37,315 bases of DNA from Acetobacter pasteurianus subsp. pasteurianus LMG 1262 = NBRC 106471 (GCF_000285275.1 NZ_CADO01000015.1:1-37315); one strand, 5' to 3'; shown: positions 26,694 to 35,308, numbered from the stretch's first letter. Numbers and translations: made by a program. The notes: generated from the letters alone by a model not told the origin.

Positions 26694-27497
26694 TCAGGCA
26701 AAGAGGGGATCTGTGTTTTCAAAGCCACGGCGGGCTTCTTCGCAAAATGTCCGGCATAGATCATCTGGCTTAATGGCGGGGGCCTCCCAGCGCACGGCAT
26801 CAATTGGGGCAGGGGTAAAGGTTTTATCTGGCGCCAACGGGTGCGGACAGTTGGAAACAGCAACAAGCAGGTTCATTTCTGCGCGCAGATCTACATAGGC
26901 ACCGGGCTGTACATCGCCTTCAATCCAACGGAAGCTGCCATCTGCCTGCGTGCTGATATGAGAGAAGAAGCTGATGCAGGACGTCACATCATGCTGGGCC
27001 ATATCGTGCTTGCCAGCAATCAGTCGCAGATTGTTCCGGGTGTTGCGAAGGCCGGCATTACCAAAATTGCGCGCATTGCTTTGCGGCGTGCTGCCACCTA
27101 CCAATGTATCACTAAAGCCGCAGGAATCATTGATAATGGAAGCAAGCACACGCCCCATATCAGAGAACAGAACACGCCCTGTTGTAAGGCATGTGGTCCA
27201 TTGCAGTTTGATGGTGTCACCCGCATTATAACGTTCGCTATGATCATCCGCATTCCAAAGGCCTACGGATACGCCATTATTACCGGAGGTATTGATCAGC
27301 CGCAGGGCCTGCCCACGCGGCAGAAGCGTGCTCCAGTACCAGCCTCCCGGTATGGTTTCGCGGTGCAGAATGCTGCTTTCTGTCATCTCAATAGGGGCAG
27401 AAGCGGGGCGTGCGCTGCTTTCCTTAAGGAGGGCTTGATCGCGGAGCTGATTGTAGCGGGCGCGATACCATTCGGGTGTCTGTTGATCGATCTGCAT
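26694..27497 (-). CDS. UAAP/DUF1989 family protein, second likely carboxyguanidine deiminase subunit
   Basis: The 267-residue protein is paralogous to the one at 26033-26677 (shared DSCGFSDTL, PGAYVDLRAEMNLLVAVSNCP and the final PAPI). It is longer at the N-terminus by about 60 residues. The ATG at 27497 has AGGAG 6 nt upstream, which fixes the start; the frame stays open to 27545. Some Cys positions of the paralogue are replaced (GGSTPQSN where the other has GACSCES), as expected if only one subunit of a heteromer carries the full metal site; that is my inference. It acts with its neighbour between carboxylase and allophanate hydrolase. Confidence 0.86.
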   Translation of the reverse strand: MQIDQQTPEWYRARYNQLRDQALLKESSARPASAPIEMTESSILHRETIPGGWYWSTLLPRGQALRLINTSGNNGVSVGLWNADDHSERYNAGDTIKLQWTTCLTTGRVLFSDMGRVLASIINDSCGFSDTLVGGSTPQSNARNFGNAGLRNTRNNLRLIAGKHDMAQHDVTSCISFFSHISTQADGSFRWIEGDVQPGAYVDLRAEMNLLVAVSNCPHPLAPDKTFTPAPIDAVRWEAPAIKPDDLCRTFCEEARRGFENTDPLFA

Positions 27498-27538
27498 GGA
27501 ACGCTCCTGTATTGTGGAGTGAATTGAAAAAATGCTGC

Positions 27539-28018
27539 TCAGCACGGAACAGTGTCGAGCTTTGGAGGGCGGCCTTTTTCATGAACAGGCGGGATCAGAG
27601 ACGCGATCAGATGGAGTTTTCCTGAAATCACCCCAGATTGCGTCATGAACTGATCTGCAATTTCCTGAAGTTTTTTGACCTGCCCCTGCACCAGAAGCAC
27701 CTCAAGTGTCTGACGGCGCACAAGGTTGACGTGCAGGGAGCTAATAACTTCAGCCAGATTTTCGTATTGCAGTTCAGCCAGCTTTTGAGAAAGCCCCGTT
27801 GCGGCATTGTTGTAAAAGAGAATGATGACACCAGCCATCAACTCCTCTGCACAGTCTTTCCGCGATGCCATAAGTTCCTGATGCAGGATGTTCTGTATGG
27901 CTTGTGAGCGGCTGGCATAGCCTTTTTCGGCCACCATGGCATCCAGTTCATGCAGGATCCCGGGTGGTAGAGAAACGCTGATACGGCTGACCTGTTCTTT
28001 TGTTTCCCGGCTGCTCAT
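27539..28018 (-). CDS. NikR-like ribbon-helix-helix regulator lacking most nickel ligands
   Basis: The 159-residue protein has the NikR layout: an N-terminal ribbon-helix-helix (about 11-50, SRISVSLPPGILHELD then GYASRSQAIQNIL) and a C-terminal ACT-like domain (62-140). Aligned without gaps to E. coli NikR, the four nickel ligands His76, His87, His89 and Cys95 become Tyr85, His96, Asn98 and Thr104. High-affinity nickel binding is therefore unlikely, and another ligand probably drives it. It lies inside the guanidine/urea operon, 11 nt after the ABC ATPase and 41 nt before the DUF1989 pair. It is the natural candidate to bind the palindrome at 30931-30960. A 19-residue C-terminal tail is extra relative to NikR. 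Confidence 0.83.
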   Translation of the reverse strand: MSSRETKEQVSRISVSLPPGILHELDAMVAEKGYASRSQAIQNILHQELMASRKDCAEELMAGVIILFYNNAATGLSQKLAELQYENLAEVISSLHVNLVRRQTLEVLLVQGQVKKLQEIADQFMTQSGVISGKLHLIASLIPPVHEKGRPPKLDTVPC

Positions 28019-28029
28019 AATTGTTATTC

Positions 28030-28944
28030 CTATTCTGCCTTATCTGTGACGAGGGTGAGGAGAGGGATGTTGAAATCTTCCTCTCCTTCATCCGTTTCTT
28101 CGGTGTTATCACCAAAGGAGCGAATGAGTGCCTCCAGATGGGCTTTGGTCGCGAGGAATTCGTCCGAGGTCATTTGCGTAGCTCGACGGGGGCGGGAAAG
28201 AGGCACTTCGATAACCTCTTCCACCCGGCCCGGACGAGGCTTAAGCACAAGTATCCGGTCTGCCAGATAAATGGCTTCGTCCAGATCATGCGTAATAAAG
28301 ACAATCGTAATGTCTATTTTACGCCAGATCTCCATCAGGTAATTCTGCATTTTCAGGCGTGTCTGGGCATCCAGCGCGCTGAAGGATTCATCCATCAACA
28401 ATACACGGGGGCGTGCGGCCAATGCGCGTACAATGGCAACACGTTGCTGCATGCCGCCGGATAGCTGATGCGGAAAAGATGTGGCAAACTGTTCCAGCCC
28501 CACAATCTGGAGCCATTGCATGGCTTCGCGGCGTGCTTCCGTTTTGGAGGTGCCACCCATTTCAATGCCAAACATCACATTGCGGCAAACATCCATCCAC
28601 GGGAAAAGCGTGTATTTCTGAAACACCATGCCACGATCAGGGCCTGGGCCATTCACGGGCTGTCCATCTACAAGGATACGCCCAGAAGTCGTATCTTCCA
28701 GTCCCGCCAGAATGCGGATAAGCGTGGATTTACCGCACCCCGATGGGCCTACAACGCATACAAATTCACGCCGGTGGATGTCGAAATTGATATCTTCAAG
28801 TGCTACGGTCTGGTGACGCTTTTGGGTGAAGACCTTTCCAACATGGTCAATTTTCAACACACATTCGCGCTGTTTGATGTGCGCCATACGCTCGGCCACA
28901 TCTAGCGGCAGGATGCGGTAGTCAGGGAGAGAATTTTGGGGCAT
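28030..28944 (-). CDS. ABC transporter ATPase, taurine/nitrate class, likely for guanidine
   Basis: A 304-residue ATPase of the SsuB/TauB/NrtD class. Walker A GPSGCGKS is at residues 66-73, the signature LSGGMQ at 161-166 and Walker B VLLMDE at 181-186, all intact. The start is the ATG at 28944, whose A overlaps the permease stop codon (TGATG), with GGGAGA upstream. The C-terminal ~35 residues are acidic and extra. It should drive the permease encoded just before it, and with the substrate-binding protein imports the substrate of the carboxylase pathway, by context guanidine or urea. Confidence 0.9.
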   Translation of the reverse strand: MPQNSLPDYRILPLDVAERMAHIKQRECVLKIDHVGKVFTQKRHQTVALEDINFDIHRREFVCVVGPSGCGKSTLIRILAGLEDTTSGRILVDGQPVNGPGPDRGMVFQKYTLFPWMDVCRNVMFGIEMGGTSKTEARREAMQWLQIVGLEQFATSFPHQLSGGMQQRVAIVRALAARPRVLLMDESFSALDAQTRLKMQNYLMEIWRKIDITIVFITHDLDEAIYLADRILVLKPRPGRVEEVIEVPLSRPRRATQMTSDEFLATKAHLEALIRSFGDNTEETDEGEEDFNIPLLTLVTDKAE

Positions 28945-29906
28945 CAGGCGTTCTCCCTTTTCCATGTAAAGAATTTACGTGCCAACAGGCCCAGAACCAT
29001 GTCTGTACCCAGCCCCACAATGCCGATAAGAGCCATAGCGGCGTAAACATTATCAAAATGCTGGTAGCGGGCTTGTTGTGTGATGAACCATGTAATGCCA
29101 GAGGATGTGCCGATCAGTTCCGCCACAATCAGATACGTCCAAGCCCAACCCAGCAGGATGCGCTGATCGCGGTACAGATCGGGCAGAATGCCCGGAATAA
29201 CCACACGAAAAAGAAGCCTTAACCCTCTTGCACCAAGCGTGCGTGCGGCTTCGATAAGGGCAAAGTCCAGTTTGCGTGTTGTGTTGGCAATAACAAGGAT
29301 TTGCTGAAACAGCGTGCCAATAACAATAATGGCAATCTTGGGGGCATCATAAATACCCAGAATGGCAACAGCGAGTGCGCCAAAGGCAGGTGCTGGCAAA
29401 TAGCGAAAAAAATCTACGGATGGCTCTATAAGACGCGCCATGGCAGGCAAGGCGCCACACAGCACACCGAGCGGCACACCGATGAGTGAAGATATAACAA
29501 AACCCCAAAAAATAATCCGAATACTGTGCCCGAAAGCCTGCGTGATGGAGTGCTCTGCGCCAGTTGGTGCCGATGAGGTAAACGCATGCGCAAAGGCTGA
29601 CAACACTTCTCCGGGGGAGGGGAAGTAAACAGGGTTTGTTGCAATTCCTTGTGGAGCAGGCAGTTTTTTTGCACGCATTTCATCTACAGCACGGTTGAAG
29701 TCTGCGCGCTTCATCCGCATGCCGGATTCAAGATAATCCTCTCCGCCGGGATCTGTAATAAGTATTTGCGGATGCCAGATAAAAGGAAGGTAGCTTACTG
29801 CGCTCCATGTCAGCAAAGGCAGGAGAACCGCCAGAATACCGAATACTCCACGAGCCGTTCGGTCTGTCCGACCATACAATCTCCATGAGGCGGCAAGGCT
29901 TGGCAT
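28944..29906 (-). CDS. ABC transporter permease, taurine/nitrate class, likely for guanidine
   Basis: A 320-residue BPD_transp_1 family inner-membrane protein. One hydrophobic segment near the N-terminus (about 20-45) is separated from the rest by a ~75-residue hydrophilic, probably periplasmic, insert. Then come the usual five helices, with the ATPase-contact EAA loop at EAARTLGARGLRLLFRVVIPG. AGGAG 6 nt before the ATG at 29906 fixes the start. It begins 20 nt after the binding-protein gene and overlaps the ATPase gene by one base. Confidence 0.9.
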   Translation of the reverse strand: MPSLAASWRLYGRTDRTARGVFGILAVLLPLLTWSAVSYLPFIWHPQILITDPGGEDYLESGMRMKRADFNRAVDEMRAKKLPAPQGIATNPVYFPSPGEVLSAFAHAFTSSAPTGAEHSITQAFGHSIRIIFWGFVISSLIGVPLGVLCGALPAMARLIEPSVDFFRYLPAPAFGALAVAILGIYDAPKIAIIVIGTLFQQILVIANTTRKLDFALIEAARTLGARGLRLLFRVVIPGILPDLYRDQRILLGWAWTYLIVAELIGTSSGITWFITQQARYQHFDNVYAAMALIGIVGLGTDMVLGLLARKFFTWKRENA

Positions 29907-29926
29907 AGCGGTCTCCTACCTCAGCC

Positions 29927-30919
29927 TTATTTCACAACAGCATTTACGAAGGACGGATCAATGTAGCTGTCTACATTTTGCGGGGTTTTGTACACGCCGT
30001 AACGCACATTAAAGGCATCAGAAATGGCGGAAGAACCGTAGAGAGAGTCCAGTCCATCTTTTTTTGTAAAGACAGACTTATCATCAGAAAGCGTCAGAAG
30101 GTGCGTGCCTTTAAGGAAGCGCTTGTACGTGTCTGGAGAAACCCCAGTGCGGGTTGCCATAATGCGTAGGGCATCAGGCTGCGTTTTGGGGTCATTGATA
30201 TAAGTTACAACATGATCCCACACACCCACCAGCCGCTGCCATTGATCACGGTTATCATGCAAAGACTGCGGATCAACAACAATCGTATCATAAATCAGGC
30301 CGGGTGCTTCATGCGATGTAAACACCGGGCGAGCACCGGGCACCATGTGTAGGGCTTGCCCTGCATTAGGCTGCCAGGCTGCTACGGCCGCCACTTCACC
30401 AGAAGCCAGAACCTGTGGTGTTTCATTGGTTTTGGTGTTGACCAGTTTGACATCTTTCTCGCTCATACCGGCTTTTTCCAAACCTTTGAGCAGAAGAAGA
30501 TGATCTACCAAGCCTTCTTCAACCGCGACAGATTTGCCCTTAAGGCCCTGCATATCGGTAATTCCCGGCTGGGCTACCACCATATCGTTGCCATCGGAAT
30601 AGTCTGTCACAAGGATCATCTCGCCCTTGTGGCCATTTGCGCCTGTTACGAGTGCATCACCATTCGTTGCCATAACGGCATCAAGTTTGTGCGCAGAAAA
30701 GGCATCAAGAGAGGCGCTATAATCAAACCACTGGAAGTCGGCATCCACGCCAGCTTCCTTTAACCAGCCTTTATCAATAGCAACTTGCCATGCAACCCAA
30801 CCGGGCCAGTCGCTATAACCAATTTTCAGTGTTGCAGCAGAGGCAGAGGCTGAAACAAAGGTTGCCGCAGCACAAACACCAGCTAAGAGGGCTTTCCGGA
30901 GAGGCGAGAGCAGACGCAT
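29927..30919 (-). CDS. Periplasmic substrate-binding protein, NMT1/SsuA class, likely for guanidine
   Basis: The 330-residue protein has a classical Sec signal peptide (hydrophobic residues 9-28, cleavage at ASA/ATL). Its two-lobed binding-protein pattern begins LKIGYSDWPGWVAWQVA, typical of aliphatic-sulfonate, nitrate and thiamine-precursor binders. It is the first gene of the operon; the ATG at 30919 has TGGAG 7 nt upstream. The pocket-like residues include several Trp, Asp and Glu (for example SDWPGW and DYSDGND), which would suit a cation such as guanidinium, but this is only suggestive. The palindrome at 30931-30960 directly precedes it. Confidence 0.88.
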   Translation of the reverse strand: MRLLSPLRKALLAGVCAAATFVSASASAATLKIGYSDWPGWVAWQVAIDKGWLKEAGVDADFQWFDYSASLDAFSAHKLDAVMATNGDALVTGANGHKGEMILVTDYSDGNDMVVAQPGITDMQGLKGKSVAVEEGLVDHLLLLKGLEKAGMSEKDVKLVNTKTNETPQVLASGEVAAVAAWQPNAGQALHMVPGARPVFTSHEAPGLIYDTIVVDPQSLHDNRDQWQRLVGVWDHVVTYINDPKTQPDALRIMATRTGVSPDTYKRFLKGTHLLTLSDDKSVFTKKDGLDSLYGSSAISDAFNVRYGVYKTPQNVDSYIDPSFVNAVVK

Positions 30920-30930
30920 GTGAGAACTCC

Positions 30931-30960
30931 AGTAATACGAATATGGAAAATCGTATTACT
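30931..30960. promoter_or_regulatory. Perfect 10-bp palindromic operator before the guanidine/urea operon
   Basis: AGTAATACGA (30931-30940) is repeated exactly inverted at 30951-30960, with 10 bases between. Written as six-base half sites it is GTAATA-N16-TATTAC, the same spacing as the E. coli NikR operator (GTATGA-N16-TCATAC) but with different bases. It ends 12 nt before the first start codon and touches the ribosome-binding site. A weak promoter (TTGCAA, 17 nt, GAGAAT on the minus strand) would put it just past -10, ideal for repression. Confidence 0.72.
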
Positions 30961-30968
30961 CATTCTCT

Positions 30969-31027
30969 AGCGGAACTGATTTGGTTGCAACATAAAAATG
31001 TTCTCAAAGCGGAACTAATTTTTGGTT
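30969..31027. repeat. Direct repeat pair upstream of the guanidine/urea operon
   Basis: AGCGGAACTGATTTGGTT (30969-30986) recurs as AGCGGAACTAATTTTTGGTT (31008-31027), start to start 39 bp, close to four helical turns. The pair lies just upstream of the palindrome, where an activator would bind. Confidence 0.55.
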
Positions 31028-31193
31028 CGCCACAACTTACTGATTTTATGTATTTTATTTTCCAGAGATAAAATGTTGGCCCGCCGAGTATAGCTGGAAA
31101 TGGTGCAGATGGAGGGCGTAAGGTGCTCCATGCCCCTGTATTTCTGAGTCCGCTTCTGCCTGAAATGTGGCTTGTCGTGTGCGTGGATGGGGA

Positions 31194-31216
31194 GGCCGGA
31201 TAAAATCTATCCGGCC
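31194..31216 (-). terminator. Hairpin after the semialdehyde dehydrogenase gene
   Basis: GGCCGGATA (31194-31202) and its complement (31208-31216) form a 9-bp GC-rich stem with a 5-nt loop, 8 nt past the stop of the minus-strand gene. It lacks a T-tract on that strand, so termination may be incomplete. Confidence 0.55.
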
Positions 31217-31223
31217 CTTTGTT

Positions 31224-32717
31224 TCATCCGTGTGTGGGCATAATAAACTCAGCACCTGAGCGAATGCCCGCAGGCCAACGCTGGGTAACGGCTTTCATGC
31301 GTGTAAAGAAGCGTACTCCTTCTGGCCCGTGCATGTGGTGGTCTCCAAACAGGGAGTCTTTCCACCCACCAAAAGAATGGAATGCCATAGGTACGGGGAT
31401 AGGTACATTCACCCCAACCATACCTGCTGTTACATTATGCACAAAGGTTCTTGCTGAATCTCCATCTCGCGTAAAAATGGCTGTGCCGTTGCCAAATGGG
31501 CTTTCATTAATCAGTTTAAGCGCTGTATCAAAATCTGGAGCACGCATGACACACAGCACCGGGCCAAAAATTTCTTCCCGGTAAATATCCATTTCTGATG
31601 TCACGTTATCAAAAAGGGATCCCCCAATAAAAAATCCTTTTTCATACCCGTCTATTTTAATGTTACGGCCATCTACCACAAGTGTTGCACCTTGGCTTAC
31701 ACCGGAATCAACAAGACCTTTTACGCGGGCAAGGTGCTGCGCCGTAACCAGTGGTCCCATTTCACTGCTGCTATCCGTGCCATTACCAATAGTAATGGTT
31801 TTTACCTTTTGAGCGAGTGCCGCTACCAGCGGATCAGCAATCGGGCCCACAGATACGGCTACTGAAATAGCCATGCAGCGCTCACCGGCAGAGCCATAGG
31901 CAGCGCCTATCAGCGCATCAACCGTTTTTTCCAGATCACAATCAGGCATGACAAGCGCGTGGTTTTTAGCGCCACCTAAAGCCTGCACGCGTTTGCCGTG
32001 TGCAGTGCCTGTTGCATATATATGCTGTGCAACAGGGGTGGAGCCTACAAAGCTTACTGCTGCAATATCAGGGTGTGCCAGAATGGCATTCACCATATCC
32101 TTATCCCCATGCACAACCTGAAACACACCATCAGGCAGGCCGGCTTCTTTAAGAATGTCAGCCAGCATGATCGAGGCAGAGGGATCTCGTTCTGAAGGTT
32201 TCAGAATGAAGCAATTGCCTGTGGCAAGTGCCATAGGGGCCATCCACAGAGGCACCATGACCGGAAAGTTGAATGGTGTGATACCCGCAGCAATGCCTAC
32301 GGGCTGGCGCATTGTCCATGCATCAATGCCGCGGCCTACTTGTTCCGTATATTCACCTTTCAGCAGCTCTGGTACACCTGTGGCAAATTCTACAACTTCC
32401 AGCCCACGGGTTACTTCCCCTTTGGCATCGGACAGGATTTTTCCGTGTTCCGAGGTGATAATGGCTGCAAGCTCATCCATACGCTGCTCTATGAGATCAC
32501 GCGCCCGAAACAGAACGCGCGCGCGGGCCAGAGGTGGTGTTTCTGCCCATGCCGGAAAGGCAGCCTTGGCTGCTGCAACGGCTGCATTCAGATCTTCATC
32601 TGTGCCGAGCACAACTTTTTTGCTGGCTTCACCTGTAGCGGGGTTGAATACATCACCATAACGGGTGCTGTGCCCATTGATATGCTGACCATTGATGACA
32701 TGATGAATGGTGTTCAT
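31224..32717 (-). CDS. mmsA: CoA-acylating (methyl)malonate-semialdehyde dehydrogenase
   Basis: This 497-residue aldehyde dehydrogenase converts methylmalonate semialdehyde to propionyl-CoA, or malonate semialdehyde to acetyl-CoA, releasing CO2. The catalytic cysteine is Cys281 in GERCMA. The general-base glutamate of ordinary aldehyde dehydrogenases is replaced (ALGGAKNH, residues 247-253), as is typical of the CoA-dependent MmsA group. AAGGATAAG precedes the ATG at 32717. It is the last gene of a three-gene unit with the carrier (26 nt away) and the alcohol dehydrogenase. No valine or inositol pathway genes are nearby, so malonate semialdehyde from a 3-hydroxy acid is a reasonable substrate here; that is inference. 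Confidence 0.93.
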   Translation of the reverse strand: MNTIHHVINGQHINGHSTRYGDVFNPATGEASKKVVLGTDEDLNAAVAAAKAAFPAWAETPPLARARVLFRARDLIEQRMDELAAIITSEHGKILSDAKGEVTRGLEVVEFATGVPELLKGEYTEQVGRGIDAWTMRQPVGIAAGITPFNFPVMVPLWMAPMALATGNCFILKPSERDPSASIMLADILKEAGLPDGVFQVVHGDKDMVNAILAHPDIAAVSFVGSTPVAQHIYATGTAHGKRVQALGGAKNHALVMPDCDLEKTVDALIGAAYGSAGERCMAISVAVSVGPIADPLVAALAQKVKTITIGNGTDSSSEMGPLVTAQHLARVKGLVDSGVSQGATLVVDGRNIKIDGYEKGFFIGGSLFDNVTSEMDIYREEIFGPVLCVMRAPDFDTALKLINESPFGNGTAIFTRDGDSARTFVHNVTAGMVGVNVPIPVPMAFHSFGGWKDSLFGDHHMHGPEGVRFFTRMKAVTQRWPAGIRSGAEFIMPTHG

Positions 32718-32743
32718 TTTTCTTATCCTTTATCAATGATAAC

Positions 32744-34105
32744 TTAGGCTTCGCCTATGACTTCGTGAGAGAGTGAGACCGCCTGCGTATGCTTGCCTTT
32801 GCGCACGCTTAATGTTTCTGGCACCCAGAACAGTGTGATGAAAAAACCGATCAGACAGAGTCCCATAGGGTAAAGAAGCCCGGCGTAGGGATTACCTGTT
32901 TGCGTTACAAGCCAGAGGCTCACCAGCGGCAGGAAACCACCAAAGATGCCGTTTCCGATATGATAGGGGACGGAAATGGAGGTGTAGCGCACATTGGCCG
33001 GAAAACTTTCCACAATGAATGCGCCATAGGGGCCGTAAACAGCTGCTGCGATAATCACCAATGCAAACACACAGGCAGAAATAGTTATAAAGTTGGTATT
33101 TTCAGGCGCTATGGCATGGCGAATGAGAGAGAAAATGGGAATGTAGAACAGGACGGCAGCAGCCATGCCCGCCAAAGAGAGACGTTTGCGCCCAATTTTA
33201 TCTGACCATGCACCAAACAAAACAAAAAACGGCACCCCAAGAAATGCGCCCGCGGCAACAGATAAAGTTGCAGGCAGAAAGGGTACTTTCATAAAAGTCT
33301 GGATGTAATACAGGGCGTAAAACTGGGCTGTGTAAAACGTAACAGCCTGAGCGCAAGCCACCCCAAACAGGAACAGAATAATACGCCGTGCATTGCCGGG
33401 AATACGAAAAGCATCCCGCACAGGAGATTTAGACAGCGTTCCCTGTTTGTGCATTTCAACAAACACGGGAGATTCTGCCAACCGAAGGCGAATGCGCAGA
33501 GAAACAGCAACCAGCACGATGGAAACAAGGAAAGGGGCACGCCAACCCCACGCGCCAAATGCTTCCTCACCCAGCCATAGGCGCAGGGTTAACACAATGC
33601 CCAAAGACAATACAAAGCCGGCAGAAGCCATAGCCTGAATGTAGCTGGCCCATTTGCCACGTTCACCGGGCGGTGAATGTTCAGCCACATATGTTGCAGC
33701 CCCACCATATTCTCCACCCAATGCCAAACCTTGAACAATGCGCAGCAAAATCAGCAGGACAGGGGCTATATATCCGGCGGTTGCAAAAGTGGGTAACAAG
33801 CCAATGGCCGCTGTGGAACACCCCATGATCAGCAGGGTGATCAGAAAAGTCTTTTTGCGTCCTACGCTATCCCCCATATACCCAAACAGCAGGCTACCCA
33901 GAGGCCGCACAGCAAACCCGGTTGCAAAAGTGGCGACACTGATAAGCGTTGCAGCAACATCATTTCCGGGCGGATAAAACAGGCGCGCAAAGAAAATGGC
34001 CAGACTGCCGTAGAGAAAAAAATCATACCATTCGATAACGGTGCCAACGCTGGAGGCCATTACCAAAGAACGCATGGATCGTTCTTTTTCTACATGAGGT
34101 TTCAT
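32744..34105 (-). CDS. MFS transporter, metabolite:proton symporter (MHS) family
   Basis: A 453-residue inner-membrane carrier with about 12 hydrophobic helices. Family features are SSVGTVIEWYDFFLYGS at the start of helix 1, the loop 2-3 motif GYMGDSVGRKK, and a second such loop SDKIGRKR in the C-terminal half. MHS carriers import organic acids, betaine or proline with protons. Placed between an alcohol dehydrogenase and mmsA, it probably brings in their substrate, such as a hydroxy acid. AGGAG lies 8 nt before the ATG at 34105, within a small hairpin (34114-34126). Confidence 0.9.
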   Translation of the reverse strand: MKPHVEKERSMRSLVMASSVGTVIEWYDFFLYGSLAIFFARLFYPPGNDVAATLISVATFATGFAVRPLGSLLFGYMGDSVGRKKTFLITLLIMGCSTAAIGLLPTFATAGYIAPVLLILLRIVQGLALGGEYGGAATYVAEHSPPGERGKWASYIQAMASAGFVLSLGIVLTLRLWLGEEAFGAWGWRAPFLVSIVLVAVSLRIRLRLAESPVFVEMHKQGTLSKSPVRDAFRIPGNARRIILFLFGVACAQAVTFYTAQFYALYYIQTFMKVPFLPATLSVAAGAFLGVPFFVLFGAWSDKIGRKRLSLAGMAAAVLFYIPIFSLIRHAIAPENTNFITISACVFALVIIAAAVYGPYGAFIVESFPANVRYTSISVPYHIGNGIFGGFLPLVSLWLVTQTGNPYAGLLYPMGLCLIGFFITLFWVPETLSVRKGKHTQAVSLSHEVIGEA

Positions 34106-34113
34106 GCTTTAGG

Positions 34114-34126
34114 CTCCTGTCAGGAG
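34114..34126 (-). promoter_or_regulatory. Hairpin hiding the transporter's ribosome-binding site
   Basis: On the minus-strand transcript CTCCT-GAC-AGGAG forms a 5-bp stem in which the 3' arm is the ribosome-binding site of the MFS gene. This could couple its translation to ribosomes leaving the upstream dehydrogenase gene (45 nt before). The stem is short, so the effect may be small. Confidence 0.4.
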
Positions 34127-34150
34127 TTTTGTTTTTAGTATTGGTTGCGT

Positions 34151-35308
34151 TCAGGCCCAGACCTTTTGGTACAGAGCAATAATGTCCTCTTCCGTAGGTA
34201 TGCGCGGGTTGTTATCTGGTGATCCTGAAGCCAAGGCCTGTTCTGCCATAAGAGGCAGCAAAGTGTTCCAGCGGGTTTCTTCCAGACCGTAGGTGGATGG
34301 GGTGGGTACATCCAGTTCATGGTTGCGTTCGCGCAGGGCTGTAACCAACTCTGCGCAGGCCGCACTGTCGTCCATACCAGATGGAGCAATACCCATCACG
34401 CGGGCGCAGGTTGCATAACGTGCCTGTGCACCGGCCACAGACCACGCCGTGATTTCAGGCAACAGCATGGCGTTGGAAAGCCCATGAGCCACATGAAAAT
34501 GTGCGCCAATAGGGCGGCTCATACCGTGTACAAGGGCAACGGATGCATTGGAAAAAGCCATTCCGGCTTCAAATGCACCCTGCATGACCTGTTCACGCGC
34601 TGTTTTGTTGGAGGGTTCGGCACATGCAATGGGAAGAGCATGCCAGATACGTTTCATGGCAGAAAGCGCCAGAGCATCTGTAAATGGAGAGGCCCGTTTG
34701 GAAACATAGGCCTCAATCGCATGGGTTAGGGCATCTATGCCGGTATCTGCCGTTAAACGGCGTGGCATGGTTAAAGTAAGTTCGTAGTCAACAATGGCAA
34801 TGTGCGGCAGGTAGGCATAACCTGCGCACAGCATTTTCTCATCTGTTGTTTCATCTGTAATCACGGTTACACGTGTGGCTTCTGAGCCCGTACCCGCAGT
34901 GGTGGGAATGGCAATAATGGGCAGGCCTACTTCATCTTGCACATGCGGCACTTTTAGTTGCGCGGGAGATCCCCCATGTTTTGCCAGAACGGCCACCATT
35001 TTGGCCGTGTCTATCGGGCTGCCACCACCTAGGCCAATTACACAATCATATGTCTGGCTTTTTAGTGCTGTAAGCGCAGCCTCTACCGAGGTAACGGTAG
35101 GGTCTGGCACGGCATCCTGAAATGCACCAGATTTGAAACCGGCATTTTCAAGCAATGTTTGCACCCGGCCGAGCAGACCAGTTTTTGCCATGAAATTATC
35201 TGTAATAATAAACGGTTTAGAAAGGCCTGCCTGCTTTAGCGCTGCAGGAAGTTCGTTTAATGCCCCTCCACCAATACGTATCAAAGAGGGCAGATAAAGT
35301 GCTGTCAT
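34151..35308 (-). CDS. Iron-type (group III) alcohol dehydrogenase
   Basis: A 385-residue NAD(P)-dependent dehydrogenase. The nucleotide loop GGGSPID is at residues 94-100; the metal ligands are Asp192, His196 (IDALTHAIEAY), His261 and His275 (GMSRPIGAHFHVAHG), all present. The ATG at 35308 is chosen because AGGAG lies 8 nt upstream; the open frame extends to 35380 into the divergent promoter region. It is the first gene of the operon with the carrier and mmsA, facing a LysR regulator. With MmsA downstream, oxidation of 3-hydroxypropionate or 3-hydroxyisobutyrate-like acids to a semialdehyde is plausible. Other relatives act on 4-hydroxybutyrate or maleylacetate, so substrate remains open. 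Confidence 0.9.
   Translation of the reverse strand: MTALYLPSLIRIGGGALNELPAALKQAGLSKPFIITDNFMAKTGLLGRVQTLLENAGFKSGAFQDAVPDPTVTSVEAALTALKSQTYDCVIGLGGGSPIDTAKMVAVLAKHGGSPAQLKVPHVQDEVGLPIIAIPTTAGTGSEATRVTVITDETTDEKMLCAGYAYLPHIAIVDYELTLTMPRRLTADTGIDALTHAIEAYVSKRASPFTDALALSAMKRIWHALPIACAEPSNKTAREQVMQGAFEAGMAFSNASVALVHGMSRPIGAHFHVAHGLSNAMLLPEITAWSVAGAQARYATCARVMGIAPSGMDDSAACAELVTALRERNHELDVPTPSTYGLEETRWNTLLPLMAEQALASGSPDNNPRIPTEEDIIALYQKVWA

Noticed and set aside
30700..31100. Sigma-54 promoter (GG-N10-GC) for the nitrogen operon
   Set aside because: No segment fits both the -24 GG and -12 GC elements with correct spacing.
30920..31223. Possible guanidine (ykkC-type) riboswitch before the carboxylase operon
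   Set aside because: I looked on the minus strand for the conserved ykkC-type purine-rich core segments and did not find them; only the palindrome and direct repeats stand out. A covariance-model search would settle it.
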